DNA of 64,000 nt from JAXMDC01 sp046349035 (GTDB lineage: Bacteria; Pseudomonadota; Alphaproteobacteria; Rhizobiales; Kaistiaceae): the NCBI GenBank assembly GCA_046349035.1, contig JAXMDC010000003.1, positions 62,001-126,000 of the forward strand, given 5' to 3'. The notes below the pieces were generated by a model. That model saw only the letters and a program-made list of their open reading frames with translations, was not told the DNA's origin and made no database searches. How positions within the stretch are numbered: the stretch's first letter is position 1; every line of letters begins with the position of its first letter. Positions 44,648 through 52,604 of this stretch are shown piece after piece. The position numbers and the translations under genes are program-made.

Positions 44648-45682
44648 TTGGAACTCGGCATCTACACTTTCGTCGAATCGACCGCCGACCCGACGAGCGG
44701 CATCAGGACGCCCCCGGCCGAGCGGATCGCCAATCTGCTGGAGGAGATCGCCCTCGCCGACCAGCTCGGGCTTTCGGTGTTCGGCCTTGGCGAGCATCAC
44801 CGGCCGGATTTCCTCTCCTCGGCGCCGGCGGTGCTGTTGGCGGCGGGCGCGGCGCGGACGAAGACGATCCGCCTCACCAGCGCGGTCAGCGTCATCTCCT
44901 CCGACGATCCGGTGCGGGTCTTCCAGGAGTTTGCGACGCTCGACCTCATCTCCGGCGGGCGGGCCGAGATCATGGCCGGGCGCGGATCGTTCATCGAATC
45001 GTTCCCGCTGTTCGGCTACGACCTCAACGACTACGACGCGCTGTTCGCCGAGAAGCTCGACCTCCTCTTGAAGCTCCGGCAAAGCGAGACGATCACCTGG
45101 TCGGGACAGCACCGCGCGCCGATCGCCGGGCGCGGCGTCTACCCCCGGCCGCTCCAGGACCCGCTGCCGGTGTGGATCGCCGTCGGCGGCACGCCGCAAT
45201 CGGTGGTGCGGGCGGGGGTGCTCGGCCTGCCGCTGGCGCTTGCCATCATCGGCGGCGAGCCGGAGCGCTTCGCCCCGTTGGTCGAGCTCTATCGCGATGC
45301 CGGACGGCGCACCGGCCACGGGCCGGACAAGCTCAAGGTCGGCATCAACTCGCACGGCTTCGTCGCCGACGATTCACAGACGGCCGCCGATATCGCCTTC
45401 CCGCCCTTCGCCGAAGTGATGTCGCGGATCGGCCGCGAGCGCGGCTGGCCGCCGACCAACCGCGCCCAGTTCGAGGCATCGCGGACGCTGCGCGGCGCCA
45501 CCTTCGTCGGCAGCCCGGCGGAGGTGGTCGAGAAGATCCTCTTCCAGCGGGAGATCTTCAACCACGACCGCTTCCTCATCCAGTTCAGCGTCGGCACACT
45601 GCCGCACCAGCAGCTGATGCGCTCGATTGAACTCTTCGGCACCAAGGTCGCGCCGGCGGTCCGCAAGGCGGTGGGGGGCTAG
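44648..45682 (+). CDS. LLM-class (luciferase-like) flavin-dependent oxidoreductase
   Basis: A 344-residue bacterial-luciferase-like TIM barrel: 'ALADQLGLSVFGLGEHHRPD', 'TIRLTSAVSVISSDDPVRVF', 'SGGRAEIMAGRGSFIESFPL' and 'PLPVWIAVGGTPQSV'. These proteins oxidise small organics with FMNH2 or F420; the substrate is unknown. A TTG start (44648) is used: it opens right at the homologous 'ELGIYTFVEST' and has gagga about 8 bases upstream. It follows tonB in the same direction after 32 bases. Confidence 0.92.
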   Translation: MELGIYTFVESTADPTSGIRTPPAERIANLLEEIALADQLGLSVFGLGEHHRPDFLSSAPAVLLAAGAARTKTIRLTSAVSVISSDDPVRVFQEFATLDLISGGRAEIMAGRGSFIESFPLFGYDLNDYDALFAEKLDLLLKLRQSETITWSGQHRAPIAGRGVYPRPLQDPLPVWIAVGGTPQSVVRAGVLGLPLALAIIGGEPERFAPLVELYRDAGRRTGHGPDKLKVGINSHGFVADDSQTAADIAFPPFAEVMSRIGRERGWPPTNRAQFEASRTLRGATFVGSPAEVVEKILFQREIFNHDRFLIQFSVGTLPHQQLMRSIELFGTKVAPAVRKAVGG

Positions 45683-45690
45683 AGGATCGC

Positions 45691-46230
45691 TCAGCCGGTC
45701 CAGAGGCTGAGGTCGATCGAGTCGACCGAGAGAATGACCGAAGCGCGCTCGCCGGGCGCGGCCGCCACCAGCACGAGCGAGAGGGTGAGCGGGGTGGTCT
45801 CGACCGCCGCGTCGCCGCCGACCGTGACCGCGCCTTCCGGACTGAACACCGGAATCGAGAAATCCTCGGAGAGGTCGTCGCCGGAGATCGGCGCCGAGAA
45901 GACACGGCTGAACACACCGCCACCGATGCCCGCCAGCAGCGTCCCGCGAGCGCCGTTATTGCCGTTGAAGGCGCCACGCACCACCGCCAGCGTGCCGCTC
46001 CAAGGCAGCGCCTTCGGCAGCGTCAGCGCCTGCACGCCGGCGAGCGCCAGGCTCGCCGATTTCGGCGTGCCTGGGTCGCCGCAGCGCAGCTCCAGGCCGG
46101 AGAAGGTGAGCGACAAAACCTTGCCGTCGGGCGATGGCGTGGCCACCAGGCCGGCCTTCGGCGGCATTTGCAGATGGGGCGAGAACTCCCCCCAAACGAT
46201 TTCGGCTTTCTTTCCCGGTGCGAGCGCCAT
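45691..46230 (-). CDS. Uncharacterised protein, beta-rich, possibly cytoplasmic
   Basis: A 179-residue protein with no signal peptide and no recognised domain. The sequence alternates hydrophobic and polar residues ('KVLSLTFSGLELRCGDPGTP', 'LTLSLVLVAAAPGERASVIL'), which suggests an all-beta fold. A strong Shine-Dalgarno (aaggaggcg) before ATG 46230 supports expression. It is convergent with the LLM gene and lies downstream of fbpC on the same strand region boundary, without obvious functional link. Confidence 0.6.
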   Translation of the reverse strand: MALAPGKKAEIVWGEFSPHLQMPPKAGLVATPSPDGKVLSLTFSGLELRCGDPGTPKSASLALAGVQALTLPKALPWSGTLAVVRGAFNGNNGARGTLLAGIGGGVFSRVFSAPISGDDLSEDFSIPVFSPEGAVTVGGDAAVETTPLTLSLVLVAAAPGERASVILSVDSIDLSLWTG

Positions 46231-46306
46231 GGAACGCCTCCTTCGCGGCGCCCCCTCCCCACAACCTAAGCTAGCGGACACGCAGCCGACGCGCACCAAG
46301 AAAACG

Positions 46307-47368
46307 TCAGGCCGCCGGCGATGCCTCGTCCGCCAGCACGTGCGCGGCGCCCTGGACCTCGACCGTCACCTTGTCGCCGGCGGCCCAGATGGCACCGGGG
46401 ACGCTGACGCGGATCGGCTGCGGCGGGCGGTCCCGCCAGGCCGGGAGGACGAGGGTGACGAGGCTGGTCGAGCCGGCGAAGGAGATGGCGCTCACCTCGG
46501 CGGCGAGGCGGTCTGGCCGCCAGGGCTGGAGGCGGAGCTGCTCGGGGCGGAGCAAGAGTCGGGCCGGGCCCTCGGTGGCGGCCGATGCCACGGGGATGCG
46601 GCCGAGCGCGCAGTCGGCCTGGCCATCGCGGACTTCGGCGGGGATGACGATCGCCGGGCCGAGAAAGGCCGCGGTCTCGGCGTCGCGCGGGGAGCGGTAG
46701 AGGCGTTGCGGCGGGCCGACATCGACGAGCCGCCCGGCGCGCAGCACCGCCACCTGATCGGCGAAGGAGAGCGCCTCGGCGCGGTCGTGGGTGACGAGTA
46801 TGGTGGTGACGCCGGCAGCCGAGAGCACGGCGGCGGTCGCCTCTCGGACGCTGTCGCGCAGGGCGGTATCGAGCGCCGAGAACGGCTCGTCGAGCAGGAT
46901 CAGCTGCGGCCGCCGGGCCAGCGCCCGGGCCAGTGCCACGCGCTGCTGCTGGCCGCCGGAGAGTTCGTGCGGGCGTCGATCCGTAAGGCCGCTCGGTAAC
47001 TCGACGAGGTCCAAGAGTTCAGCGAGGCGGGCGGCGTTGCCGGCAGCACCGCGCGGCAAGCCGAAGACGATGTTGGCGCCGACGGAGAGATGCGGGAACA
47101 GCGCGCCGTCCTGCGGCACGAAGCCGATACCGCGCTTATGCGCCGGCAGGAAGGTCTGGGCATCGGCAAGGGTCTCGCCGCCGAGGGTGAGCGTGCCGGT
47201 GTCGGCGGTCTCGAAGCCGGCGACGATGCGGAGCAGCGTCGTCTTGCCCGAGCCGGAGGGGCCGACGATCGCCGTGCGGGTGCCGGCGGCGACGTCGAGG
47301 TCGACGTTCTCCAGGGCTAGGATCGGTCCGAAGCGCTTGCCGACGCCGCGGAGGGCAAGCAGGCTCAT
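46307..47368 (-). CDS. fbpC: Fe(III) ABC transporter ATP-binding protein
   Basis: A 353-residue ABC ATPase: Walker A 'GPSGSGKTT', signature 'LSGGQQQRVALARAL', Walker B 'LILLDEPFSALD' and the switch His in 'ILVTHDRAEAL'. The C-terminal TOBE-like region (about 270-350) is that of the iron/thiamine/polyamine transport group. It overlaps the permease gene by 4 bases (ATGA) and should energise FbpAB. Confidence 0.9.
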   Translation of the reverse strand: MSLLALRGVGKRFGPILALENVDLDVAAGTRTAIVGPSGSGKTTLLRIVAGFETADTGTLTLGGETLADAQTFLPAHKRGIGFVPQDGALFPHLSVGANIVFGLPRGAAGNAARLAELLDLVELPSGLTDRRPHELSGGQQQRVALARALARRPQLILLDEPFSALDTALRDSVREATAAVLSAAGVTTILVTHDRAEALSFADQVAVLRAGRLVDVGPPQRLYRSPRDAETAAFLGPAIVIPAEVRDGQADCALGRIPVASAATEGPARLLLRPEQLRLQPWRPDRLAAEVSAISFAGSTSLVTLVLPAWRDRPPQPIRVSVPGAIWAAGDKVTVEVQGAAHVLADEASPAA

Positions 47369-48969
47369 GCAGCGGCGGCCCGCCTCGCCTGGGCGTGGAG
47401 AAGAATCGTCATCGGCAGGGATGCCAGCACCATCAGCAGGGCATACGGCGCCGCGGCGGCATAGTCGAGTTCGGCGGTGGCGGCCCAGAATTCCGTGGCG
47501 AGGGTGTGCGTGCCGTTCGGCGCCAGCAGCAGCGTCGCGGTCAGCTCGGTGGTGACGGCCAGCGCCACCAGGGCAATGCCGCCGACGATGCCGAAGGCGG
47601 CCAAGCGGGCGGTGACGAAAATCGCGGTCGCGCCGGGCGAGCGTCCGAGGGCGGCGGCGGCCCATTCGAGGTCGACCGGCACTTGCGCGAGCGCGGCGCG
47701 GACGGCGATCAAGGCGCGCGGCAGGAAGAGGAGGACATAGGCGAGGAGGAGGGTCGCGACGGTCTGGTAGAGCGGCAGGGCGACCCGCACTGTGAGCGCC
47801 ACCAGCGCCAGGGCGACGATCACGCCGGGGAGCGAACCGACATAGGTGTGGGCCGCCTCGATCGCCCGCTGCAGGCGCGAGGGGGCGCGCAGCGACAGCC
47901 AGGCGATGGGGAGGACGGCGAGCGTGGTTAGGACGCCGCCGGCAAGCGCCAGCATCAGCGTCTCGCCAAGCGCCTCGGGGATGCGCGCCGAGCGCCAGAC
48001 GGCGCCGCCGCCGACGGTCAGCCAACGGGCGAGGGTTGCCAGCGGCACGCCGAGCGAGAGGAGCGCCACCGCGGCGGGCAGTACGAGAGCGGCGATCCGC
48101 CAGCCGGCGAGGCGGCGGCAGGCGCGCGGGCGCGGCGCGCCGGCGCCGACGCGGGCGTAGCGGCCGCCGCCGCGGGCGCCCCGCTCCAACGCCAGCAGCA
48201 GCACCGCCGAGGCGAGCAGCACCAGTGCCAGCATGTTCGCCGCCGGGCCGTTATAGGCGGCCTGGAACTGGTCGATGATGGCGGTGGTGAAGGTGTCGAA
48301 GCGAAGCAGCGCGTAGAGCCCGTATTCGGCGAGGAGATGGAGGCCGATCAAGAGGGCGCCGCCGGCCAAGGCGACGCGCAGCTGCGGCAGCACGGCACTG
48401 ACAAAGCAGCGCAGAGGCGAGAGGCCGACGCTGGCGGCGACATCCTCAAGGCCGGGGTCGAGGCGGCGAAGCTGAGCGGCGAGCGGAAGATAGGCGAAGG
48501 GGAAATAGGCGAGGACCGAGACGACGACGGCGGCGGCGTAGCCGTGAAAGGTCGGGACGACATCGGTCCAGGCGTAGCTCTGGACGAACGCCGGCACGGC
48601 GAGCGGGGCGACCGCGAGAGCGCGCCAGAGCCGCGCCGCCGGCAGGTCGGTGCGCTCGGTCAGCCAGGCAAGCGCGACGGCAATGGTCAGCGCCAGCGGG
48701 ATCGCGGCGGCCTCAAGGGCGAAGGTGTTGACCAGGAGTTCGCCGACGCGGGCGCGGAACATCATCGCCGAAGCGGTCGCCCAGCCGGTCTCGGCGGCGG
48801 CGACGAGGATGAAGACCACCGGCACCAGAGCCAGCACGGCGACCAGCGCCGCCGCTGCGGTCAGCAGCGGATATCGGAGGCGGCGGCGCGCCGGAAAGGC
48901 CGGCGGCGCAAGCGGCGACGGCCGGACTTGGAGACCGGCCGTTGTTGCAGACGGAAACGGTGCGTTCAT
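47365..48969 (-). CDS. fbpB: Fe(III) ABC transporter permease, fused two-domain
   Basis: A 534-residue inner-membrane permease with two tandem BPD_transp_1 halves, about 12 segments. Each half holds an EAA-type loop contacting the ATPase ('VGLSPLRCFVSAVLPQLRVA' and 'LGRSPGATAIFVTARLAAFG'). FbpB-type permeases have exactly this fused layout. It overlaps fbpC and follows fbpA after 71 bases. Confidence 0.9.
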   Translation of the reverse strand: MNAPFPSATTAGLQVRPSPLAPPAFPARRRLRYPLLTAAAALVAVLALVPVVFILVAAAETGWATASAMMFRARVGELLVNTFALEAAAIPLALTIAVALAWLTERTDLPAARLWRALAVAPLAVPAFVQSYAWTDVVPTFHGYAAAVVVSVLAYFPFAYLPLAAQLRRLDPGLEDVAASVGLSPLRCFVSAVLPQLRVALAGGALLIGLHLLAEYGLYALLRFDTFTTAIIDQFQAAYNGPAANMLALVLLASAVLLLALERGARGGGRYARVGAGAPRPRACRRLAGWRIAALVLPAAVALLSLGVPLATLARWLTVGGGAVWRSARIPEALGETLMLALAGGVLTTLAVLPIAWLSLRAPSRLQRAIEAAHTYVGSLPGVIVALALVALTVRVALPLYQTVATLLLAYVLLFLPRALIAVRAALAQVPVDLEWAAAALGRSPGATAIFVTARLAAFGIVGGIALVALAVTTELTATLLLAPNGTHTLATEFWAATAELDYAAAAPYALLMVLASLPMTILLHAQARRAAAA

Positions 48970-49040
48970 CGTCGCCGGCGCCCCGGCGGCGCGGATGCCG
49001 CCCTTCCTCTCATCGGGCTATCCTCATCGCAGGCCGGCGC

Positions 49041-50069
49041 TCACAGCAGGCCGGCCGCGGTCATCAGCGCGGTGACCTTGGCGCTGTCGAGGGTCGCCGG
49101 CTCGACGCGCGGCGCGCCGAGCTTGGCGAGCGGCTCGAGCTTGGGGTTGGCGTCGGCGCCGATGCCGATGGCGTATTCGAAGGAGTCGCCGTCGCGCAGG
49201 ATCGCCTGCCCGCCCTTGCCGGCGATCCAGGCGACGAAGGCCTCGGCCTCCTTCTTATTCTTGCTTGCCGCCATCACCCCTGCCCCCGAGATGCTCACGA
49301 ACGCGCCGGGGTCGGCATTGCGGAAATAGTGCAGGCCGACATTCTTGCTGTTCTCGCCGGTCTTATCCTGATCGCCGAAGTAATAGTAGTGGTAGATAAT
49401 AGCGCCATCGACCTCGCCGAGATTGACGCCGCGCAAGGCGGCGCCGTTGCCGCGATAGGCAGTCGCGTTGGTCTTCATCGCCTTCAGCCAGGCCGAAGTG
49501 GCGCTCTCGCCCTTCAACTGCAGGAGCGCGCCGACGATTGCCTGAAAGTCGGCGCCAGCGGGGGCGCCGCCCCAGCGGCCCTTCCAGGCGGGGTCGGCGA
49601 GGTCGAGCATCGACTTCGGCAGCTTGTCGGCGCTCAGCTTGGTCTTGTTGTAAGCAAAGACCGTGGTGCGGGCGGCAATGCCGATCCAAGTGCCGTCGGC
49701 CGGACGATAGACTTCTGGCACCAAGGCGAGCGTCGGCTTGGAGAGCGGCGCGAACAGGCCGGCCTTGGCGACGATCGCCATCGCCGGGGAATTTTCGGTG
49801 ATGAAGACGTCGGCCGGGGTGGCGGCGCCCTCCTGGACCAGTTGATTGGCGAAGAGCGTGTCACTGCCCTGGCGGAGCGTCACCTTGATGCCGGTCTCGG
49901 CGGTGAAGGCCTTGGCCCAGGCTTCGGTCAGCGTCGCGTGCTGGGCGTTGTAGACGACGATGCCGGCGGAGGCGGCGGGGGTCTGCGCGGATGCCGGCAA
50001 GGCGGCGATGCCGACAGGGGCAAGAGCGGCAAGGGCGAGCGCGGCGATCGTTCGGACGGAGAAGATCAT
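49041..50069 (-). CDS. fbpA: Fe(III) ABC transporter periplasmic binding protein
   Basis: A 342-residue class of FbpA-like ferric-binding proteins. Sec signal peptide ends near 'PASAQ'. The mature part starts 'GIVVYNAQHATLTEAWAKAF' and has the tyrosine-rich iron site 'DGAIIYHYYYFGDQD'. It hands Fe(III) to FbpBC. ATG 50069 has ggaaggaa before it; a promoter-like pair lies at 50111-50139. AT-rich upstream DNA could hold an iron-regulator site, but I cannot match RirA, Irr or Fur boxes by eye. Confidence 0.92.
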   Translation of the reverse strand: MIFSVRTIAALALAALAPVGIAALPASAQTPAASAGIVVYNAQHATLTEAWAKAFTAETGIKVTLRQGSDTLFANQLVQEGAATPADVFITENSPAMAIVAKAGLFAPLSKPTLALVPEVYRPADGTWIGIAARTTVFAYNKTKLSADKLPKSMLDLADPAWKGRWGGAPAGADFQAIVGALLQLKGESATSAWLKAMKTNATAYRGNGAALRGVNLGEVDGAIIYHYYYFGDQDKTGENSKNVGLHYFRNADPGAFVSISGAGVMAASKNKKEAEAFVAWIAGKGGQAILRDGDSFEYAIGIGADANPKLEPLAKLGAPRVEPATLDSAKVTALMTAAGLL

Positions 50070-50110
50070 CGGTTCCTTCCTATCGATTGCAGAAAATCGA
50101 ACGATCTCTC

Positions 50111-50139
50111 CAATAGTTGCGCTGGACAATTTCTGTCAA
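50111..50139 (-). promoter_or_regulatory. Probable fbpABC promoter
   Basis: On the minus strand TTGACA (50139-50134), 17 bases, then CTATTG (50116-50111), about 40 bases upstream of the fbpA start. It lies in a lower-GC 256-base gap between divergent fbpA and the PEBP gene. Confidence 0.6.
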
Positions 50140-50325
50140 ACACTATGTTTTCTATTTAGATGATGTCTAAGCGCCGCCAGTTTTGACTGATTCTAATCTG
50201 ACTAACGCGACGCCGATCGGTGGCCGGCAGAGGGCTGCGACGAACTGCGCATGACCAACTTGTAACATGCAGCGGCGCGCCGGTGGGGGTAAGCGGAAAG
50301 GAAATCGCGGGCGGGAGTCGCAACG

Positions 50326-50847
50326 GTGGGCCGGGCCTATATCAGATTGACGGCGGCGATCTTACTCGCCGCCTGCGGACAGGCAGCACGAAGCGAGGAT
50401 GCGCTGATGCTGACCAGTCCCGCGGTCGCCACCGGCGGGCTGCTCCCCAAGACCTACACCTGCGACGGTCCGGGCGTCTCGCCGCCGCTCGCCTGGAACG
50501 GCGCGCCGCGCGGCACCAGGTCCTTCGCCGTCCTCATGGACTCGCACGCGCCGGACGAGATCCACTGGTACTGGATCGGCTACGATATTCCGGCCGAGAC
50601 GCGGGCGCTTCCGGAGGCCAACCAGGCGATCGGCAAGGCCGCCGGCAACAGCGTCAACCGCCAACTCGCCTACGCCCCGCCGTGCTCCAAGGGGCCGGGG
50701 CTGAAGGCCTATGCGATCACCCTCTTCGCGCTCGATGAGGTGCCGGGAGGGGCGGCGCTGCCGCGGATGACGCGAAGCGATTTCCTGAAGCGCATCGACG
50801 GCCATGTCCTGGCGCAGTCGACGCTGAATTTTGGCTACAGCCGTTGA
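50326..50847 (+). CDS. YbhB/YbcL-type PEBP protein, probable lipoprotein
   Basis: A 173-residue phosphatidylethanolamine-binding-protein homologue: 'MLTSPAVATGGLLPKTYTCD', 'GVSPPLAWNGAPRGTRSFAV', 'HWYWIGYDIP' and 'YAPPCSKGPGLKAYAITLFA'. An N-terminal 'AAILLAACGQ' reads as a lipobox, so the protein is probably anchored to a membrane by lipidated Cys17. GTG 50326 with gggag upstream is the start. Function of bacterial PEBPs is unclear; eukaryotic homologues bind lipids or kinases. It is the first gene of a row with the YHYH and isochorismatase-like genes. Confidence 0.9.
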   Translation: MGRAYIRLTAAILLAACGQAARSEDALMLTSPAVATGGLLPKTYTCDGPGVSPPLAWNGAPRGTRSFAVLMDSHAPDEIHWYWIGYDIPAETRALPEANQAIGKAAGNSVNRQLAYAPPCSKGPGLKAYAITLFALDEVPGGAALPRMTRSDFLKRIDGHVLAQSTLNFGYSR

Positions 50848-50858
50848 CGGAGAGACCG

Positions 50859-51908
50859 TTGAAACCCGTTGCCCTTGCCGGATTGACCGCCCTGCTTCTT
50901 AGCGGCGTCGCCCTCATCCTCGCCAACCCGACCGCGCAATCGGCCGGCGTGCTGAAAGCCGCCTGCCACGGCATGGACGCGCCGTTCCTGCCCTACATCG
51001 GCGAGATCAGCGTCGACTGCGACGACAGCTTCATGACGATCGCGTCGAACGGCATGGCCAAGCACGAAACGATGGTCGGTATCACCGGCTCCAACCGGCA
51101 AGTGCCGCTGCCGCAGGTGTACGCTGGCAAGAACGCCTGGCGCATCCCGCTGGCGCCCCGCCTCGCGCCGGGCGCGCCAACGGTGCTGCAGGGGCCGATG
51201 GCGGTGGCGATGAACGGCGTGCCGATCTTCGACCCGACCAAGCCCGGGCCGAACGGCACCAAGGGCGACACCGTCGTCGAGGGCGAACTCGACCGCTGCA
51301 ACGGCCATGCCGGCCGGGCCGACGACTACCACTATCACGCCATTCCGCTCTGCCTCGACGGCACGGCGGCGCCGGGACAGATCGTCGGCTACGGCCTCGA
51401 CGGATTCCCCGTTCACACCTTCCAGGATGCCGCCGGCTCGTCGACCGGACTCGACGAGTGCAACGGCAAATCGGTCAACGGCGTCTACGGCTACTACGCG
51501 ACCAAGGCCTATCCCTATCAGCTGGGGTGCCTGCGCGGGGTGGTGATCGCCGCCAACCAGCCGCAGACGCCGCCGCTTCGCCCGCCGGGCCAGCCGGTGC
51601 GCGGCCTGATCACCCGCAACGTCCTTGCCGCCGACGGCTTCAACGAGATGGAGACGCGGCTCGCCAACGGCGCGGTCGAGATTATCCGCACCAAGCAGGC
51701 CTCGGACGGCTGCTGGGACTTCCAGTTCCTCACCAACGGGACGCTGCAGAACAAGGCCACCTACTGCCGCGGCGCCGGCGGGCCGGGTGGCGGACAAGGC
51801 GCGGGCGGACCGGGACCGGGCGGTCCGGGGCCAGGCGGACAAGGTCAGCGCGGCCCTGGACCCGGCGGCCCCGGCGGCGGACAAGGCGGCCCGCCGCGCC
51901 TTCCCTGA
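50859..51908 (+). CDS. Exported YHYH-domain protein with Gly/Pro-rich tail
   Basis: A 349-residue protein: Sec signal peptide, then the YHYH domain with the name-giving motif in 'DDYHYHAIPLCLDG' and 'GYGLDGFPVH'. Several cysteines around it (CHGMDAPFL, CLDG, DECNGK) suggest disulfides. The C-terminal 55 residues are almost only Gly, Pro, Gln and Arg. YHYH proteins are often next to PEBP genes; their function is not established. TTG 50859 is used because ggagag lies 5 bases upstream; TTG 50844, overlapping the previous stop, is possible. Confidence 0.85.
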   Translation: MKPVALAGLTALLLSGVALILANPTAQSAGVLKAACHGMDAPFLPYIGEISVDCDDSFMTIASNGMAKHETMVGITGSNRQVPLPQVYAGKNAWRIPLAPRLAPGAPTVLQGPMAVAMNGVPIFDPTKPGPNGTKGDTVVEGELDRCNGHAGRADDYHYHAIPLCLDGTAAPGQIVGYGLDGFPVHTFQDAAGSSTGLDECNGKSVNGVYGYYATKAYPYQLGCLRGVVIAANQPQTPPLRPPGQPVRGLITRNVLAADGFNEMETRLANGAVEIIRTKQASDGCWDFQFLTNGTLQNKATYCRGAGGPGGGQGAGGPGPGGPGPGGQGQRGPGPGGPGGGQGGPPRLP

Positions 51909-51944
51909 CGCGCGCGGTCGAGCGGCTACCAAGGAGGAATCGCG

Positions 51945-52595
51945 GTGGGACGTTTGGTGGGCAGCCGTCATTGGGCCTGGGCGCGGAGGCTGGCGATATT
52001 CGCGGTGTTCGGTCTATCCGCGGCACCGCTGGCCGGACAGACCATCATCGAGGAATGGACAAGGATCCAGGCGCCACCGGCACCGACGATCGGTCCGGTC
52101 GAATTGACGGCGCGGACGACGGCGCTGCTCGTGCTCGACTTCACGCGGCAGGCCTGCAGCGAACGCGTGCCGCGCTGCCTGTCGGTTGTCCCCAATGTCG
52201 AGAAGCTGCTGCGCACAGCACGCGCTTCCGGCGCGCTGATCGTTTATTCGCACCAGCCGAATGCCACCGCCAATGACATCGATCAACGTCTCGCCGCCCT
52301 CCCCGGCGACCCGATCGTTGCCGGGGGGCCGGACAAATTCATCGGCACCAATCTCGCCCGGCTGCTCAAGGACCACGGCATCGAAACGGTGATCGTCACC
52401 GGCGTGCGGGCCAATGGCGCCGTGCTGTTCACCGGCGGCGAGGCTGCGCTCAACGGCTACAATGTCGTCGTGCCGGTCGATGGCATGGCATCGCTCACCG
52501 CCTACGAGGAGCAGTTCACCGCGTTCAACCTCGTCAATGCGCCCGGCATGCAGAAGGTCAAGCTCGCCACGACCGGCGGCATCAGCTTCCGTTAA
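51945..52595 (+). CDS. Exported isochorismatase-fold protein lacking the nucleophilic Cys
   Basis: A 216-residue protein with an N-terminal signal sequence ending near 'APLAGQ'. The fold is recognisable from 'TTALLVLDFTRQACSERVP', 'GALIVYSHQPNATANDIDQR', 'VAGGPDKFIGTNLARLLKDH' and 'ETVIVTGVRANGAVLFTG'. In cysteine hydrolases of the family the last block reads like TGxxTxxCV; here the Thr and Cys positions are Ala and Ala. Asp (in LDF) and Lys (in PDKF) remain, the pair kept in true isochorismatases. It may hydrolyse by an Asp/Lys mechanism or only bind ligand. GTG start with a strong aaggagga. Confidence 0.87.
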   Translation: MGRLVGSRHWAWARRLAIFAVFGLSAAPLAGQTIIEEWTRIQAPPAPTIGPVELTARTTALLVLDFTRQACSERVPRCLSVVPNVEKLLRTARASGALIVYSHQPNATANDIDQRLAALPGDPIVAGGPDKFIGTNLARLLKDHGIETVIVTGVRANGAVLFTGGEAALNGYNVVVPVDGMASLTAYEEQFTAFNLVNAPGMQKVKLATTGGISFR

Positions 52596-52604
52596 GGCCC
52601 GCGC

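Noticed and set aside
49041..50069. Thiamine- or sulfate-binding protein instead of FbpA
   Set aside because: The Tyr-rich block 'YHYYYF' and the fused permease point to ferric iron; thiamine-binding proteins lack this block.
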